Positions 8,494-19,032 are shown, numbered from the stretch's first letter. The stretch is 53,163 nucleotides of DNA from Bacteroides sp. (GCA_014802175.1 JAAVCU010000023.1:60885-114047); one strand, 5' to 3'. Numbers and translations: made by a program. Notes: generated from the letters alone by a model not told the origin.

Positions 8494-9624
8494 TTACGCG
8501 CTAAGCGTCAGCTTGGAGGTCTTGGGACGGGAATCTGTGCCGACTACCCACTTCCCTCCGGGTAAATATGAGATAATCAGAGTTGAGATCCAGCAGCTGA
8601 GGAATGTGCATATGGCAATTACCGGGATAGCGAGACCTGTTGCCATCCCCATTTCGGTTTTGAATACCGACACCCATAATCCTAACCAGAAGATGTGCAT
8701 AAGATACATGCCGTAGCTCAATTCTGAGAGCTGAAGGATGATTTTCGGTGTCTCAGCTTTCTTGATACAGGTAAACAGCAGAAATGCTCCGGCTGTAAGC
8801 ATGAGACAATTGATCGTGCAGAACGACCAACCTATCTCCAACACGGGAGTCTCTATGAGATGACCCGGGATTGCCTGAATATAGAACGATAGGATGGTCC
8901 ACACGGCTCCAACCACTGTCATCGAACCACCGACAATCAGACGTTTGCGAGTGCTCCAGTCAAGGTGTACACGAATATAATGAGCCAGTACAAGATACCC
9001 TAAATAACCGGAGAAGTACCACAAGGTGTGAAACTCATTCCAGAAACATTGTCCCCAGACTTCGCCAAAGAATCTGTTAAGATACGGCATGCAGGTAGAG
9101 ATTGCAAACAACCAGATGAAGAACCGTTCCTCTTTCGCCGAGACTTTAGCAAGCCAGGGAGAGATCATCGGGATAAACAGATAGAGACCTATAAGTGGAT
9201 AAATAAACCACAAGTGTCCTGCCAAAGAGGGAAAATTCAATAACGCACGCGAAAGATCGCGTGTAGATGTCTCCATGTCTATCTGGTTCCAGAACAATGG
9301 CAAAGTGCTGTAAAGCACGATGAAAATAAAGAATGGAGGCAATATGCGCCACGCTCTGCGGATATAGAACTCTTTTGCGCTCTGACCCTCTTTCATCGGC
9401 ACAAGAAGGAATGCCGAAACAATCATAAACAACGGTACGGCCATACGCGAAAAACCATCGTAGAGCGACACCCAGAATCTGTCGGTCTCGTTCGCCAAAA
9501 GCGACATCGGTCCCGCCATATCCGTTGACCCCGGCGCACCATAATAATTTTCACACGCATGCACCAGCATTACCAGAAAGCATGCAAACACCCTCACATA
9601 ATCGAGAAAAACAATCCTTTTCAT
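8494..9624 (-). CDS. Acyltransferase 3 family membrane protein
   Basis: Starts RIVFLDYVRVFACFLVMLVHACENYY; multiple TM helices; acyltransferase-3-like LAGHLWFIYPLIGLYLFIPMI. Confidence 0.88.
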   Translation of the reverse strand: MKRIVFLDYVRVFACFLVMLVHACENYYGAPGSTDMAGPMSLLANETDRFWVSLYDGFSRMAVPLFMIVSAFLLVPMKEGQSAKEFYIRRAWRILPPFFIFIVLYSTLPLFWNQIDMETSTRDLSRALLNFPSLAGHLWFIYPLIGLYLFIPMISPWLAKVSAKEERFFIWLFAISTCMPYLNRFFGEVWGQCFWNEFHTLWYFSGYLGYLVLAHYIRVHLDWSTRKRLIVGGSMTVVGAVWTILSFYIQAIPGHLIETPVLEIGWSFCTINCLMLTAGAFLLFTCIKKAETPKIILQLSELSYGMYLMHIFWLGLWVSVFKTEMGMATGLAIPVIAICTFLSCWISTLIISYLPGGKWVVGTDSRPKTSKLTLSA

Positions 9625-9643
9625 AATTTTTAGGTTAGAAACC

Positions 9644-9674
9644 CAAAATTAATGAAAATAATTGGTTAAGACAA
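9644..9674 (-). promoter_or_regulatory. Putative Bacteroidota promoter for the acyltransferase gene
   Basis: On the minus strand: TTG (9672-9674), 20-nt spacer, TAATTTTG (9644-9651). Confidence 0.55.
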
Positions 9675-9706
9675 CTTATATTTGTGACAAGATGACAATA
9701 TGACAC

Positions 9707-12043
9707 TTATCTGAGCAGCTTAGGCGCGGAGAAGAGCAATCCGAAGTTGATGCCGAAGTTCCAGTTGCGCGCAGGATATGAGAGGTAGTTTCCGTAGATC
9801 GAGAGGCTCGCAAACGGGAAGTTATAGACCGCCGCAACCTCTCCGATAAACTCCGCGCGACGGAACCAACCGGAATAACGTGCAGTAGCACCCGCCGGCA
9901 CAAGATTACGTATCGGTGAATACGCATAGAAATCGCCACGCAATTGCAACTTACCCACCGGATTCCAAACCGGGATGAGTCCGGCTGCCACATAATTATC
10001 AGAACGGAATGCTTCGTTGAAGTAGTTTTGTGTAGATGGTGTCGGTGCAAAAGCAGCCGCATGAATCAACGATGCTGTATAATTCTGCGTGAGATGCTGG
10101 AGTGTGCCGCGTGCATTCGCCATCAGTCCTAATCTCACATGCTTGCTCAGCGGGAAGAAATCTTTCCAATATCCCTCCAACGCACCACGAAATTCTGGGG
10201 TGTAAGGTGTGCGCAACGTCTTATCTCCGTTGGGCACATAGCGCGAGCTTTCGTAACTCAAAGTCGCAAAAGCTTTCCAATGATAACCTTGGCTCGGATA
10301 GAGCTGATCGTTGAGGCAATTGCTTTCAACTCCGACTCTTGCTACTCCCAACTGATATTGTGTCTTATCTTTTGATGAATTCTGATAATCCGTGATATTT
10401 GTGGGGTAATATGAATCAGACATATATCCGTAAGCCAGTCCGACTGATCCTTTGATGCGCTTACCCATAGCCCACTCGTACGACGCACGGATATAGTTTT
10501 CCGTTTCCGTAATGAACGTAGGGGTTGAGTTTTCATAAAACAACAACTGGGAATCGTAATATTTCTGACGGCTCATCACACCCTCTATCCTTACAAATGA
10601 GGGATTGGCACTGCGTATATTGAATTTTCCACTCAGCATTCCGGCAAGATACGACTGACCGATCCAGCCGCTCAAGCTCACATCAAGCGAGTTATAGCTC
10701 AAGGAGTGGTAACCTAAATCGAGATAAAGCATACTGTTGGTTGTCGAGGTGATCCAACCACCCACACCGATGGTCCATGGCCGCTGCAATGTAGCTTCGA
10801 GCAGCAAAGTATTCTTTTTATCCTTGCCCACTTCGAGTTGCGGCAGCAGATTGCGCAGGGTGCCGTCGGTGACCGCCCTGTAATAAGAGTCCTCCACTTC
10901 GTCGATACCTACAGGCTTCTTTCCCTTACCATCAAACAGATATTTCAAATACCTTGCCTGATCACCTTTAGCTCCAGTAACCTCCACATCATCAAATTCC
11001 AAGGGGGGAGTATTTGCAGCAAACTGAGCCCTGCGGGCATCGACCTCCTCGGGAGTGCGACGCGCCGTTATCCGCTTCTTGATGGAATCCACCATTTCCA
11101 TACCTGTCTTGTAACCTATATCATAGATGGTCTGAGCCTGAGCGAAATCAAGCACTCCGAAATTTAACACCGGCACCTGAATCTTGATACCATTTTTGGA
11201 GGGAACGCTGTAGTCGTTGTTCTGGATGATCATATCCTCCAACTGACTGTAGACATTATTGGGTTGAGGCTTTTTATCTGCACCGGACACCGACACGCCG
11301 ATAATGAAATTAGGATTGAAAGCACTCTCCATCACATTCACCGGGAAATTGTCATATATGCCACCATCATAAACCAACACGCCATCCATCTCGATAGGCT
11401 TGAATACAAACGGGAAACTCATCGAAGCTCTCACGGCGTCACCCAGTGAGCCTCCGTGAAGCACTATCTTACGCTTATGATAAACATCGCTTGTAACGCA
11501 CCGGAACGGCACAAAAAGATTATTGAAATTCTGGTGGCACTGCAACGTATAAGGTCCGTAGATTTTCAGGAACTCAATGTTCATGGGCAACGGACTCACA
11601 AGGTTCGACGGCAGTATCTGGTTCAGAACCCCCGTAGTGGTGTCCCGTAAGCTGATATTCACATTGAGCCATTTCGGCGTCGGGGCAGGTTGAGTGAGGT
11701 AATATTTCTGATCCGGATTTATTACTCCCGAACTCCAATAAAGGAAATCGGGATTGGTAAAGAATTTGAGCATCTTCTCCGGCGACCATCCGCAAGAGTA
11801 GAGACTGCCTACAATTGCACCCATCGACGTGCCGGTAATATAGTCAATTGGGATGTCGTTATCTTCAAGGGCTTTGATTACACCAACGTGCGCGATACCT
11901 TTAGCACCTCCGCCGCTGAGCACAAGTCCTACCCTTTCCTTACGATCCTTACGCTTCAATATACTGTCGGGCGCCTCATCACCAAACATCACAGCACTGC
12001 CGAGCAATGCCACAATCGCAGACACCAATATCCTTTTCACCAT
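9707..12043 (-). CDS. Patatin-like phospholipase with a C-terminal outer-membrane beta-barrel (BamA/surface-antigen-like)
   Basis: Signal peptide; VGLVLSGGGAKGIAHVGVIKALED; GTSMGAIVG; DGGIYDNFPVNVM. Long C-terminal aromatic/alternating barrel region, ending LRGDFYAYSPIRN...FGINFGLLFSAPKLLR. Confidence 0.92.
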   Translation of the reverse strand: MVKRILVSAIVALLGSAVMFGDEAPDSILKRKDRKERVGLVLSGGGAKGIAHVGVIKALEDNDIPIDYITGTSMGAIVGSLYSCGWSPEKMLKFFTNPDFLYWSSGVINPDQKYYLTQPAPTPKWLNVNISLRDTTTGVLNQILPSNLVSPLPMNIEFLKIYGPYTLQCHQNFNNLFVPFRCVTSDVYHKRKIVLHGGSLGDAVRASMSFPFVFKPIEMDGVLVYDGGIYDNFPVNVMESAFNPNFIIGVSVSGADKKPQPNNVYSQLEDMIIQNNDYSVPSKNGIKIQVPVLNFGVLDFAQAQTIYDIGYKTGMEMVDSIKKRITARRTPEEVDARRAQFAANTPPLEFDDVEVTGAKGDQARYLKYLFDGKGKKPVGIDEVEDSYYRAVTDGTLRNLLPQLEVGKDKKNTLLLEATLQRPWTIGVGGWITSTTNSMLYLDLGYHSLSYNSLDVSLSGWIGQSYLAGMLSGKFNIRSANPSFVRIEGVMSRQKYYDSQLLFYENSTPTFITETENYIRASYEWAMGKRIKGSVGLAYGYMSDSYYPTNITDYQNSSKDKTQYQLGVARVGVESNCLNDQLYPSQGYHWKAFATLSYESSRYVPNGDKTLRTPYTPEFRGALEGYWKDFFPLSKHVRLGLMANARGTLQHLTQNYTASLIHAAAFAPTPSTQNYFNEAFRSDNYVAAGLIPVWNPVGKLQLRGDFYAYSPIRNLVPAGATARYSGWFRRAEFIGEVAAVYNFPFASLSIYGNYLSYPARNWNFGINFGLLFSAPKLLR

Positions 12044-12092
12044 AACCTCGATGTTAAATTTGTTTAATCAAGTTTAAATTTCAACAAACAAT

Positions 12093-12122
12093 AAAGGCGG
12101 AAAGTTCGTACTTCCCGCCTTT
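12093..12122 (-). terminator. Hairpin terminator downstream of serB
   Basis: aaaggcggaaagttcgtacttcccgccttt; 11 paired positions with one mismatch. Confidence 0.6.
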
Positions 12123-12156
12123 CTTTTGCTGCAACCGGATATTCCTGTATATTTTG

Positions 12157-13383
12157 CTATGCCTTAATATATGAATCCTTGAATCCAAGGAAGTAGAGCA
12201 CTCCATCAATGCCGATCGTAGAGATGCTCTGCTGCGCCTCCGCCTTAACTTTGGGCTTTGCATGGAATGCGATTCCGAGTCCTGCCTCAGAAAGCATCGG
12301 AAGATCGTTGGCTCCGTCGCCTACAGCTATGGTCTGCGCGATATTGATATTCTCCACCTGGGCCAAGAGCCGCAACAACTCTTTTTTGCGCTGACCGTCG
12401 ACAATATCTCCAAGATAGCGGCCGGTAAGTTTACCATCTTCACCCACTTCCAGATCATTCGCGTAAACGTAATCGAAGCCGAAACGCTGCTTAAGATAAT
12501 TACCGAAATAAGTGAATCCACCGGAAAGGATCGCTGTCTTGTAGCCTGAACGCTTCAACACCTCCATCAGACGCTCCACTCCTTCCGTTATAGGCAGATT
12601 CTCGGCAATATCTTTCATAACCGACACATCCAGTCCCTTCAGCAAAGCTACCCTTCGCGTAAAGCTCTCTTTGAAATCGATTTCGCCCCGCATCGCTGCC
12701 TCGGTAATGGCGCGCACCTCCTTCCCGACACCTGCCCGGTCAGCCAACTCATCGATAACCTCCGTGCGGATCAGCGTTGAATCCATATCGAAGCATATAA
12801 GCCGGCGGCTGCGACGATACATCGTATCCTCCTGCAAAGAAATATCAAAATTCAACTCGGAGGCGAGATGCATGAAGTCGCTCTGCATCTTTTCCCTGTC
12901 ATGGATATTTCCTCGCACCGAGAACTCAATACACCCTTTTGCAGCAGGCTGCTCACGCTCATCGAGAGGCATACGGCCCGTGAGGCGTGTGATGGTCTCG
13001 ATATTCAGACCCTGACCGCTAATGATACTTGCCACGGATGAAATCTGTCGGGCTGTGATCTTTCGTCCGAGGATAGTCACGATATAACGGTTCTTACCTT
13101 GACGCGAAACCCACTGGTTATATTCCTCCTCTGAAATTATATTGAACTGCACCTGAACATTGAGATCGCGCGTCTTGAACAACAGTTCCTTCACAATCTC
13201 ACCACTTTTACGACTATCGGTCTTAAACAAGATACCCATCGAAAGGGTATGATGGATATCCGCCTGACCAATATCCAGGATATCTGCGTCATAACGCGCA
13301 AGGATGTCGGTAAGTCCGGCTGTTATACCGGTCTTATCCGCACCCGATATGTTGATCAGTATTAACTCTGTTTTGGCTGCCAT
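12157..13383 (-). CDS. serB: Phosphoserine phosphatase with N-terminal ACT domains
   Basis: ACT-like N-terminus (LILINISGADKTGITAGLTDILARYDADILDIGQA). HAD motifs LICFDMDSTLIRTEVIDELA, AILSGGFTYFG and AVGDGANDLPML. Confidence 0.95.
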   Translation of the reverse strand: MAAKTELILINISGADKTGITAGLTDILARYDADILDIGQADIHHTLSMGILFKTDSRKSGEIVKELLFKTRDLNVQVQFNIISEEEYNQWVSRQGKNRYIVTILGRKITARQISSVASIISGQGLNIETITRLTGRMPLDEREQPAAKGCIEFSVRGNIHDREKMQSDFMHLASELNFDISLQEDTMYRRSRRLICFDMDSTLIRTEVIDELADRAGVGKEVRAITEAAMRGEIDFKESFTRRVALLKGLDVSVMKDIAENLPITEGVERLMEVLKRSGYKTAILSGGFTYFGNYLKQRFGFDYVYANDLEVGEDGKLTGRYLGDIVDGQRKKELLRLLAQVENINIAQTIAVGDGANDLPMLSEAGLGIAFHAKPKVKAEAQQSISTIGIDGVLYFLGFKDSYIKA

Positions 13384-13406
13384 ATTACATCTGGGCTATT
13401 AATGCA

Positions 13407-13441
13407 AACTGCGGTTTCCTGTTATTGAAGAAACCGCAGTT
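13407..13441 (-). terminator. Hairpin terminator between the DUF349 gene and serB
   Basis: 12-bp perfect stem aactgcggtttc / gaaaccgcagtt. Confidence 0.6.
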
Positions 13442-13462
13442 CTGTGAATCTATTGATAATCA

Positions 13463-15244
13463 TTAGGCTTCAGCATCGAGGATCGCAATTTTCTCCTCGA
13501 TCTGGCGCATATCTTCTTTGAGACGTTTGATCTTGTTCTCCATCTCCTTGAGCATGGAATTTCCGGCAGAACTCTTGACATTGAAGAATCCCATGTTGTT
13601 CTCTATGGTCTTCAACTCTGACTTACGGGCTTCGAGTGCTCTAACGAGTTTATCACGCTCGCGATCAAGTTTCTGTCCGCCATCTTTCATCTCATTCACG
13701 CGGTTGCGGAAGTTCGACATACGGGCTTTATCCTCCTTAGCCTGATAAGATCCGTAAAGGGCGTCGCAGATCTCACGATATTCGGCATAGACCTTATCTT
13801 TCATTTTGAAGGGTACGAATCCTATCTTCTGCCACTCCTCCTGAAGTTCCTTGACCTTTCCGATAACCTCACGACGCTCTCCATCAAGAGGAAGCTCCTT
13901 GAGTTTGGCAATCACAGCTCTTTTGGCATCGAGATTAGCCATCTCCTCATCACGACGTGCGGAATGAAGTTTCTTGCGCTCATCGAATATGTAGTTGCAC
14001 GCAGTCTGGAAACGCTCCCAGATGGCATCGCTCTGCTTGCGCGGCACACTACCAACTTTCTTCCACTCAGCCTGAAGTTTTACTACTTCATTGGCAGCCT
14101 TGTTGATATCCTCCTGCTCCTTGAGTGCCTCAGCACGCTCACACAAACGTGTTTTCTTCTCAAGGTTCGCGTTGAATTCATCTTTGGTTTTCTGGAAATA
14201 TTCAGTCTTGCGATTGAAGAAATCGTCGCAAGCTTTGCGGAAACGGCTGTAAAGAGCCACATTCGCCTTCTTGGAAGCGTAGCCATACTCTTTCCACTTC
14301 TTCTGCAACTCGATTACCTTCTCAGTCGCAGTTGCCCACGCATTGAATGAAGTGAGTTCGTTGAGATCTATTGACTCAATCTCCTCGCAAAGTTTGGTCT
14401 TTGCCTCTTCGTTAGCCTGCTCTGCAGCTTTTCGCTGCTCGAAATAGTCCTGATGGCGCTTATTGATTACGGTTGAAGCCTCCTTGAACTCGTTCCAGAG
14501 CTCTTCGCGAATCTCTTTTGCTACCGGACCGATGTTGCGCCACTCGTCATGCAGACCCTGCAACGCACGGAACGCAGCGATTACATCAGCTTCGTTTTCA
14601 AGTTTGTGTGCCTCAGCAACAAGATTTTTCTTCGCCTCAAGATTCTTCTTGAAATCGAGATCGCGAAGCTCCTTGTTCATCTTAAGATGATCGTAATACT
14701 GCTCAACCACGGCCTGGAAGTTTTTCCAGATCTCTGTCTCTGCGGTAGCGGGCACATCCTTGATCTCCTTGAAATCCTGCTGGAGCTGCTGGAATTCTGC
14801 AAACTTAACATTTACATTATCGATATCCTCCGCAATACTTTTGATTTTATCAAGAATCTCCTGCTTCTTTGCAAGATTCTCGGCACGGCGAGCTTCTTCG
14901 GCAGCTAAATACTGTGCCCGACGCTCCTTAAATTCAGCGTATAGCTTTTTGAATTCAGCCTCCTGCTCATCCACTTGCGAAGAGAAATCTTTCGGATCGT
15001 TGCCTGCCTCAACGAAGGCGTTAACCTCCTCAAGGCTCTCACGACTGCGGATATTAAAGAATGCCTGCTTGATTGCGGTGATGTCACGGTGAGCCTCCAT
15101 GTTGTTGTCGGCAAGGATCGTGCGCACGACTGCGTTGAGTTCTTCCTTGCTCATGTTGTGATAATTCACCGGAGCCTCTTCAGTCTCGGAGGGAGTAGAG
15201 ATGATCAACTCCTCTTCAGAAGTTGTCTTTTCAAGATCGTTCAT
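13463..15244 (-). CDS. DUF349 domain-containing coiled-coil protein
   Basis: Repeated W-based units (LQGLHDEWRNIGPVAKEIREELWNEFKEA, LQKKWKEYGYASKKANVALYSRFRKACDDFF, LQAEWKKVGSVPRKQSDAIWERFQTACNYIF, LQEEWQKIGFVPFKMKDKVYAEYREICDALY). Likely start MNDLEKTTSEEE at 15244. Confidence 0.9.
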   Translation of the reverse strand: MNDLEKTTSEEELIISTPSETEEAPVNYHNMSKEELNAVVRTILADNNMEAHRDITAIKQAFFNIRSRESLEEVNAFVEAGNDPKDFSSQVDEQEAEFKKLYAEFKERRAQYLAAEEARRAENLAKKQEILDKIKSIAEDIDNVNVKFAEFQQLQQDFKEIKDVPATAETEIWKNFQAVVEQYYDHLKMNKELRDLDFKKNLEAKKNLVAEAHKLENEADVIAAFRALQGLHDEWRNIGPVAKEIREELWNEFKEASTVINKRHQDYFEQRKAAEQANEEAKTKLCEEIESIDLNELTSFNAWATATEKVIELQKKWKEYGYASKKANVALYSRFRKACDDFFNRKTEYFQKTKDEFNANLEKKTRLCERAEALKEQEDINKAANEVVKLQAEWKKVGSVPRKQSDAIWERFQTACNYIFDERKKLHSARRDEEMANLDAKRAVIAKLKELPLDGERREVIGKVKELQEEWQKIGFVPFKMKDKVYAEYREICDALYGSYQAKEDKARMSNFRNRVNEMKDGGQKLDRERDKLVRALEARKSELKTIENNMGFFNVKSSAGNSMLKEMENKIKRLKEDMRQIEEKIAILDAEA

Positions 15245-15455
15245 ATCAATAATGTTAGTTCTGCATCGGTCGTAAGGCACCCAACAGCGAAAGGGGATAA
15301 TCCTCTCGACCGACACATTCGGTAATATTTTCCGTCAAAATTAAATATTTAATTTTACTTAACAAAATATTTCCCCGCAAATATACCTCTTAGAGTGTGT
15401 TTAAGGTCATGAAGTTGTTTAACAAACTTATAATCTGCAGAGGGAAATGAGCTTG

Positions 15456-16265
15456 TTATTCCACACTCATGGAGATGATGCGGATATCCTCTTTCGGACG
15501 GTCGGCGCGACCGGTCTCGGCATTCTGTATCTTTTCTACAGTGTCCATTCCGCTTATAACCTCTCCGAACACGGTGTATGCCCCATCAAGATGAGGTGTG
15601 CCGCCGATTGTCTTATAATCGTTGCGCATCTGTTCCGGCATACCCTCTACCGGCACTGCCTCTTCAGTTTTCTTGATAAGCTCCTGACGCAGGGTTTCGA
15701 GTGCGGCTTCATCCTTGGCTTCCATCAACGCACGGATCTGCGCCTCATTCTCTTTGCAAAGTTTCTGGAAATAAGCCTGACGCTTCTCCCCTACCTGACG
15801 TTCAGCCATCATATCGAGCTGATTATCGGTATACTTGTTTCCCGTTACGATGTAGAATTGCGATCCGCTGCTCTTACGCTCCGGGTTGAACTGATCGCCG
15901 GTGCGCGCTGCGGCAAGTGCGCCATACTTATGATAATGGGCAGGGTAATTGATCTCCGCATCAATCTGATAACCGGGATTGCCACTGCCGAGCATCTTTG
16001 TGGAGTCTGCATTGACCGATTCAGGATCGCCGGTTTGCACCATGAAATCCTTGATCACTCGGTGAAAAAGGACTCCGTTATAGAAACCATCCTTAACGAG
16101 TTTGAGGAAGTTGTCGCGATGCTTGGGCGTATCATCATATAACTTCACCTTGATGTCGCCGGCTGTAGTCTTGATGTCAACCACAGGTCCTGAGGGCAAC
16201 TCCTGAGCATTATTTGTTGTAGCCATACTTAAAATCAGTATTAACGTAAATATAATCTTTTTCAT
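15456..16265 (-). CDS. Peptidylprolyl isomerase, cyclophilin type, exported
   Basis: Signal peptide; VDIKTTAGDIKVKLYDDTPKHRDNFLKLVKDGFYNGVLFHRVIKDFMVQTGDP; GSQFYIVTG; YTVFGEVISGMDTV. Confidence 0.95.
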   Translation of the reverse strand: MKKIIFTLILILSMATTNNAQELPSGPVVDIKTTAGDIKVKLYDDTPKHRDNFLKLVKDGFYNGVLFHRVIKDFMVQTGDPESVNADSTKMLGSGNPGYQIDAEINYPAHYHKYGALAAARTGDQFNPERKSSGSQFYIVTGNKYTDNQLDMMAERQVGEKRQAYFQKLCKENEAQIRALMEAKDEAALETLRQELIKKTEEAVPVEGMPEQMRNDYKTIGGTPHLDGAYTVFGEVISGMDTVEKIQNAETGRADRPKEDIRIISMSVE

Positions 16266-16277
16266 CTCTTACTTGCT

Positions 16278-18641
16278 TTATTTAAATTTCAGTTTCACAG
16301 TTTCAGTTTTCAGTCCGGGCGATTCGATCTTTACTATGGCCGAACCGGGTTTACCGTTGCTTCTTACCACAGCAAGAGCTCTACCCTTCCATAACTTATG
16401 ACTCGCGTCGAAATAGGGATCTTCATCCTTTATGTCGGCATTTCCCAATCCGATAAGCTCGGCATTTCCATTTACTGTCACCTTGATTTGATTATCGGCA
16501 GTAGTATTCCACACTCCCATTTTATCAAGTGCCTCAATCGTAATGTAAGCCAGTTCTCCGGTGCCGGACGTAAAGTTTTCGCCATCGGGTGTTACCTTTA
16601 GTTTCGCCACTTCCGCACCTGATGTTGTGATAGTGAAGTTCTCCGTGTATCCGTCAGCCGACACACCCTCGGCACGTAATTCACCGGGAGCGTAAACCAC
16701 CGGGAAGACAGCTTTCATCTCTGAAACCTCCTTCTCTCCCACCAACTCATCATTAAGCCATAATCTGACTTTGGGATAACGTGAATAAACTTCAACATCG
16801 ATCATTTTCCCTTCATGTGCGGGCCAGTTCCAACTCTCGAATGTAGGCCATGTGCCCCAAAGGGTGGTCTTGATTTTCCCTTTATAGCCGTCAGGTTCAC
16901 GCACAGCCATATATAATTTCTCTCCATCTTCATTCCAAAGCATGGAGCGATAATGACTTACGGGTTTGCGCAGACCGGTGAGATCTATATCGCCGCAATA
17001 TGCAGCATGCCAAGGATAAAGAGGTCGCTCGTAATGCTCACCTTCAACGTCTCCCTCGTAATACCATCTTCCGATTCCGGATTCACCAATGTAATCCATA
17101 GCCGTCCAGACAAAATCGCCGATGATATATGGATGATCGGCAACTTTCCTATAATTCCGCCACACATCGTTGGGATACGATTCCGTCTGCATCATTACCC
17201 TTTCCGGCACACGCTGATGATCTTTTTCCGACTCCTGAATCATATAATTATATCCCACTATGTCGTGCTCAGCCGCGAGCGGATCGTAGGTTTCCCATAC
17301 TTTGCCCCAGCATGCCAAGGCAGATGTCACAGGACGCGTCGGATCAAGTTCGTGACACCTGTCAGCCAACTTTTTAGCTGTTGTCACAACCTCTATCTTA
17401 TCTCGCTCAATCACCTCATTGCCTATGCTCCAGCAAAAAATCGAGGGATGATTTTTGTCACGGAGAATCATGGCATCAATATCCTGCTGCCAATATTTAT
17501 CAAATAATTTATGATAATCGTAATCGTTCTTTGCGTCGCGCCAACCATCGAATGCTTCATCAATCACCAGCAAGCCAACCTCATCGCAGGCATCGAGGAA
17601 TGCTTCTGAAGGTATATTGTGAGAAGTACGCACGGCGTTGAAACCTGCAGCTTTCATCTGCTCCACTCGCTTACGTTCAGCGCGATCGTAAGCAGCCGCA
17701 CCGAGTATGCCGTTGTCGTGATGAATGCAACCTCCATTGAGATTTATCGGCTTCCCATTCAAAAGCAAACCTCTTTCCGCCGAATAATTTATAGTACGGA
17801 ATCCGAATCGCACCTCCTCTTCATCAATGGTCCGGTTATTCTCTGCCAACGTCACATTGCAATTATACAATGCAGGGGAGTCCAGCGACCATGATTGCGC
17901 ATCGGGGATCACAAACTCAAATTTAAAATCTTTGTGACTTTTTGCCGGCAAGGAGACTTCTTCCGATTTCTCGTAACCTTTCCCCAACGACACACATAGC
18001 TTGGCATTGCAATCAGAATCATTGTTATTATTCACTCTGACCGTGACCATGGCTGTATTAAGGTCAGGGGTGGTGATTGTTATTCCATAAGGAGCAATGG
18101 CGACTTTATCTTTCGTTATCAAATGAACGTTACGGTAAATTCCTGAACCGGAATACCAGCGGCAATTCTTCTGTCGGGAATTATCAGCTTTTACCGCCAC
18201 TACATTCTTCCCCTTCTTGAGATAGGGTGTAATATCCACGTAGAATGAGCTGTATCCGTATGGGTGTCCGCCGACGTATTTGCCGTTCACATAGACTTCG
18301 CTATCCATATAGACACCTTCAAAATATAGCTTTATATCTTTTTCAAGGTCTTTGTCGGAGAAATCGAATGTTTTCCGATACCATCCGCAACCTGCCGGTA
18401 AATAACCGCCATCATTCCCTGACACGGTATTGCGGTCGAACCGATATTGTATGCTCCAATCGTGCGGTAATGTTACCTGCTGCCAACTCTTATCGTTATA
18501 GTCGGATCGCGATGCCGTAGAATCCGCTTCAAGAGAGAACAACCAGTTGTCGTTTACCGCAATCTTTTTAGCTTCGGTCTGCAATGCCGAAAATGAGCAG
18601 CCAAGCAAGCCAAGAAGGATATGTATAGGGATAAAGCGCAT
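16278..18641 (-). CDS. Glycoside hydrolase family 2 protein (beta-galactosidase-like)
   Basis: Sugar-binding domain (VTLPHDWSIQYRFD, GCGWYRKTFDF). Catalytic domain FNAVRTSHNIPSEAFLDACDEVGLLVIDEAFDGW, HPSIFCWSIGNEV, IIGDFVWTAMDYIGE. Confidence 0.93.
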   Translation of the reverse strand: MRFIPIHILLGLLGCSFSALQTEAKKIAVNDNWLFSLEADSTASRSDYNDKSWQQVTLPHDWSIQYRFDRNTVSGNDGGYLPAGCGWYRKTFDFSDKDLEKDIKLYFEGVYMDSEVYVNGKYVGGHPYGYSSFYVDITPYLKKGKNVVAVKADNSRQKNCRWYSGSGIYRNVHLITKDKVAIAPYGITITTPDLNTAMVTVRVNNNNDSDCNAKLCVSLGKGYEKSEEVSLPAKSHKDFKFEFVIPDAQSWSLDSPALYNCNVTLAENNRTIDEEEVRFGFRTINYSAERGLLLNGKPINLNGGCIHHDNGILGAAAYDRAERKRVEQMKAAGFNAVRTSHNIPSEAFLDACDEVGLLVIDEAFDGWRDAKNDYDYHKLFDKYWQQDIDAMILRDKNHPSIFCWSIGNEVIERDKIEVVTTAKKLADRCHELDPTRPVTSALACWGKVWETYDPLAAEHDIVGYNYMIQESEKDHQRVPERVMMQTESYPNDVWRNYRKVADHPYIIGDFVWTAMDYIGESGIGRWYYEGDVEGEHYERPLYPWHAAYCGDIDLTGLRKPVSHYRSMLWNEDGEKLYMAVREPDGYKGKIKTTLWGTWPTFESWNWPAHEGKMIDVEVYSRYPKVRLWLNDELVGEKEVSEMKAVFPVVYAPGELRAEGVSADGYTENFTITTSGAEVAKLKVTPDGENFTSGTGELAYITIEALDKMGVWNTTADNQIKVTVNGNAELIGLGNADIKDEDPYFDASHKLWKGRALAVVRSNGKPGSAIVKIESPGLKTETVKLKFK

Positions 18642-18657
18642 AATTCATACCTGTTTT

Positions 18658-19032
18658 TTACATTGCCGATGAATCGTAGAGGCGTTTGTAGATACGGCGG
18701 AAGTTATCATCGGTCTGTTTGAGATCTTCAGCCCTATCTTTATAATCGACACCCCATAACGCTTCGAGCAAAGAGCCTATATAACGGCGGTCGCGGTCTT
18801 TCTCGATAGCTCCCTCCACAAGAGGAGCGATCCAGTCACAGAATCTCTCACGATCCACAGCTGCCAGATAACGCGCTGTGCTGCACAGGAACTGGCCGGT
18901 GGTGTCGGCATTGCGCAATTTCATCACGAGATCGCCCATCAGCAGCTCCTCATTTTCCGCGTTGTCTACAATATATTCATATATACGCATCCCCTCCTCT
19001 TCGGGAATGGTTATTTTATTTTCTTCGCTCAT
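18658..19032 (-). CDS. Conserved hypothetical small protein, probably cotranscribed with the GH2 gene
   Basis: 124-aa ORF, 16 bp upstream of the GH2 start, divergent from the 19154 gene. No family recognised. Confidence 0.7.
   Translation of the reverse strand: MSEENKITIPEEEGMRIYEYIVDNAENEELLMGDLVMKLRNADTTGQFLCSTARYLAAVDRERFCDWIAPLVEGAIEKDRDRRYIGSLLEALWGVDYKDRAEDLKQTDDNFRRIYKRLYDSSAM

Noticed and set aside
12670-13015. Basic 114-aa plus-strand ORF
   Set aside because: Antisense to serB; shadow ORF.
15378-15385. TATATTTG box upstream of the DUF349 gene
   Set aside because: A good -7 box, but no -33 TTG at 19-21 nt; too weak to call.
15447-16142. 231-aa plus-strand ORF
   Set aside because: Antisense shadow of the cyclophilin PPIase gene.
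16953-17507. 184-aa plus-strand ORF
   Set aside because: Antisense to the GH2 coding sequence; no family signature.
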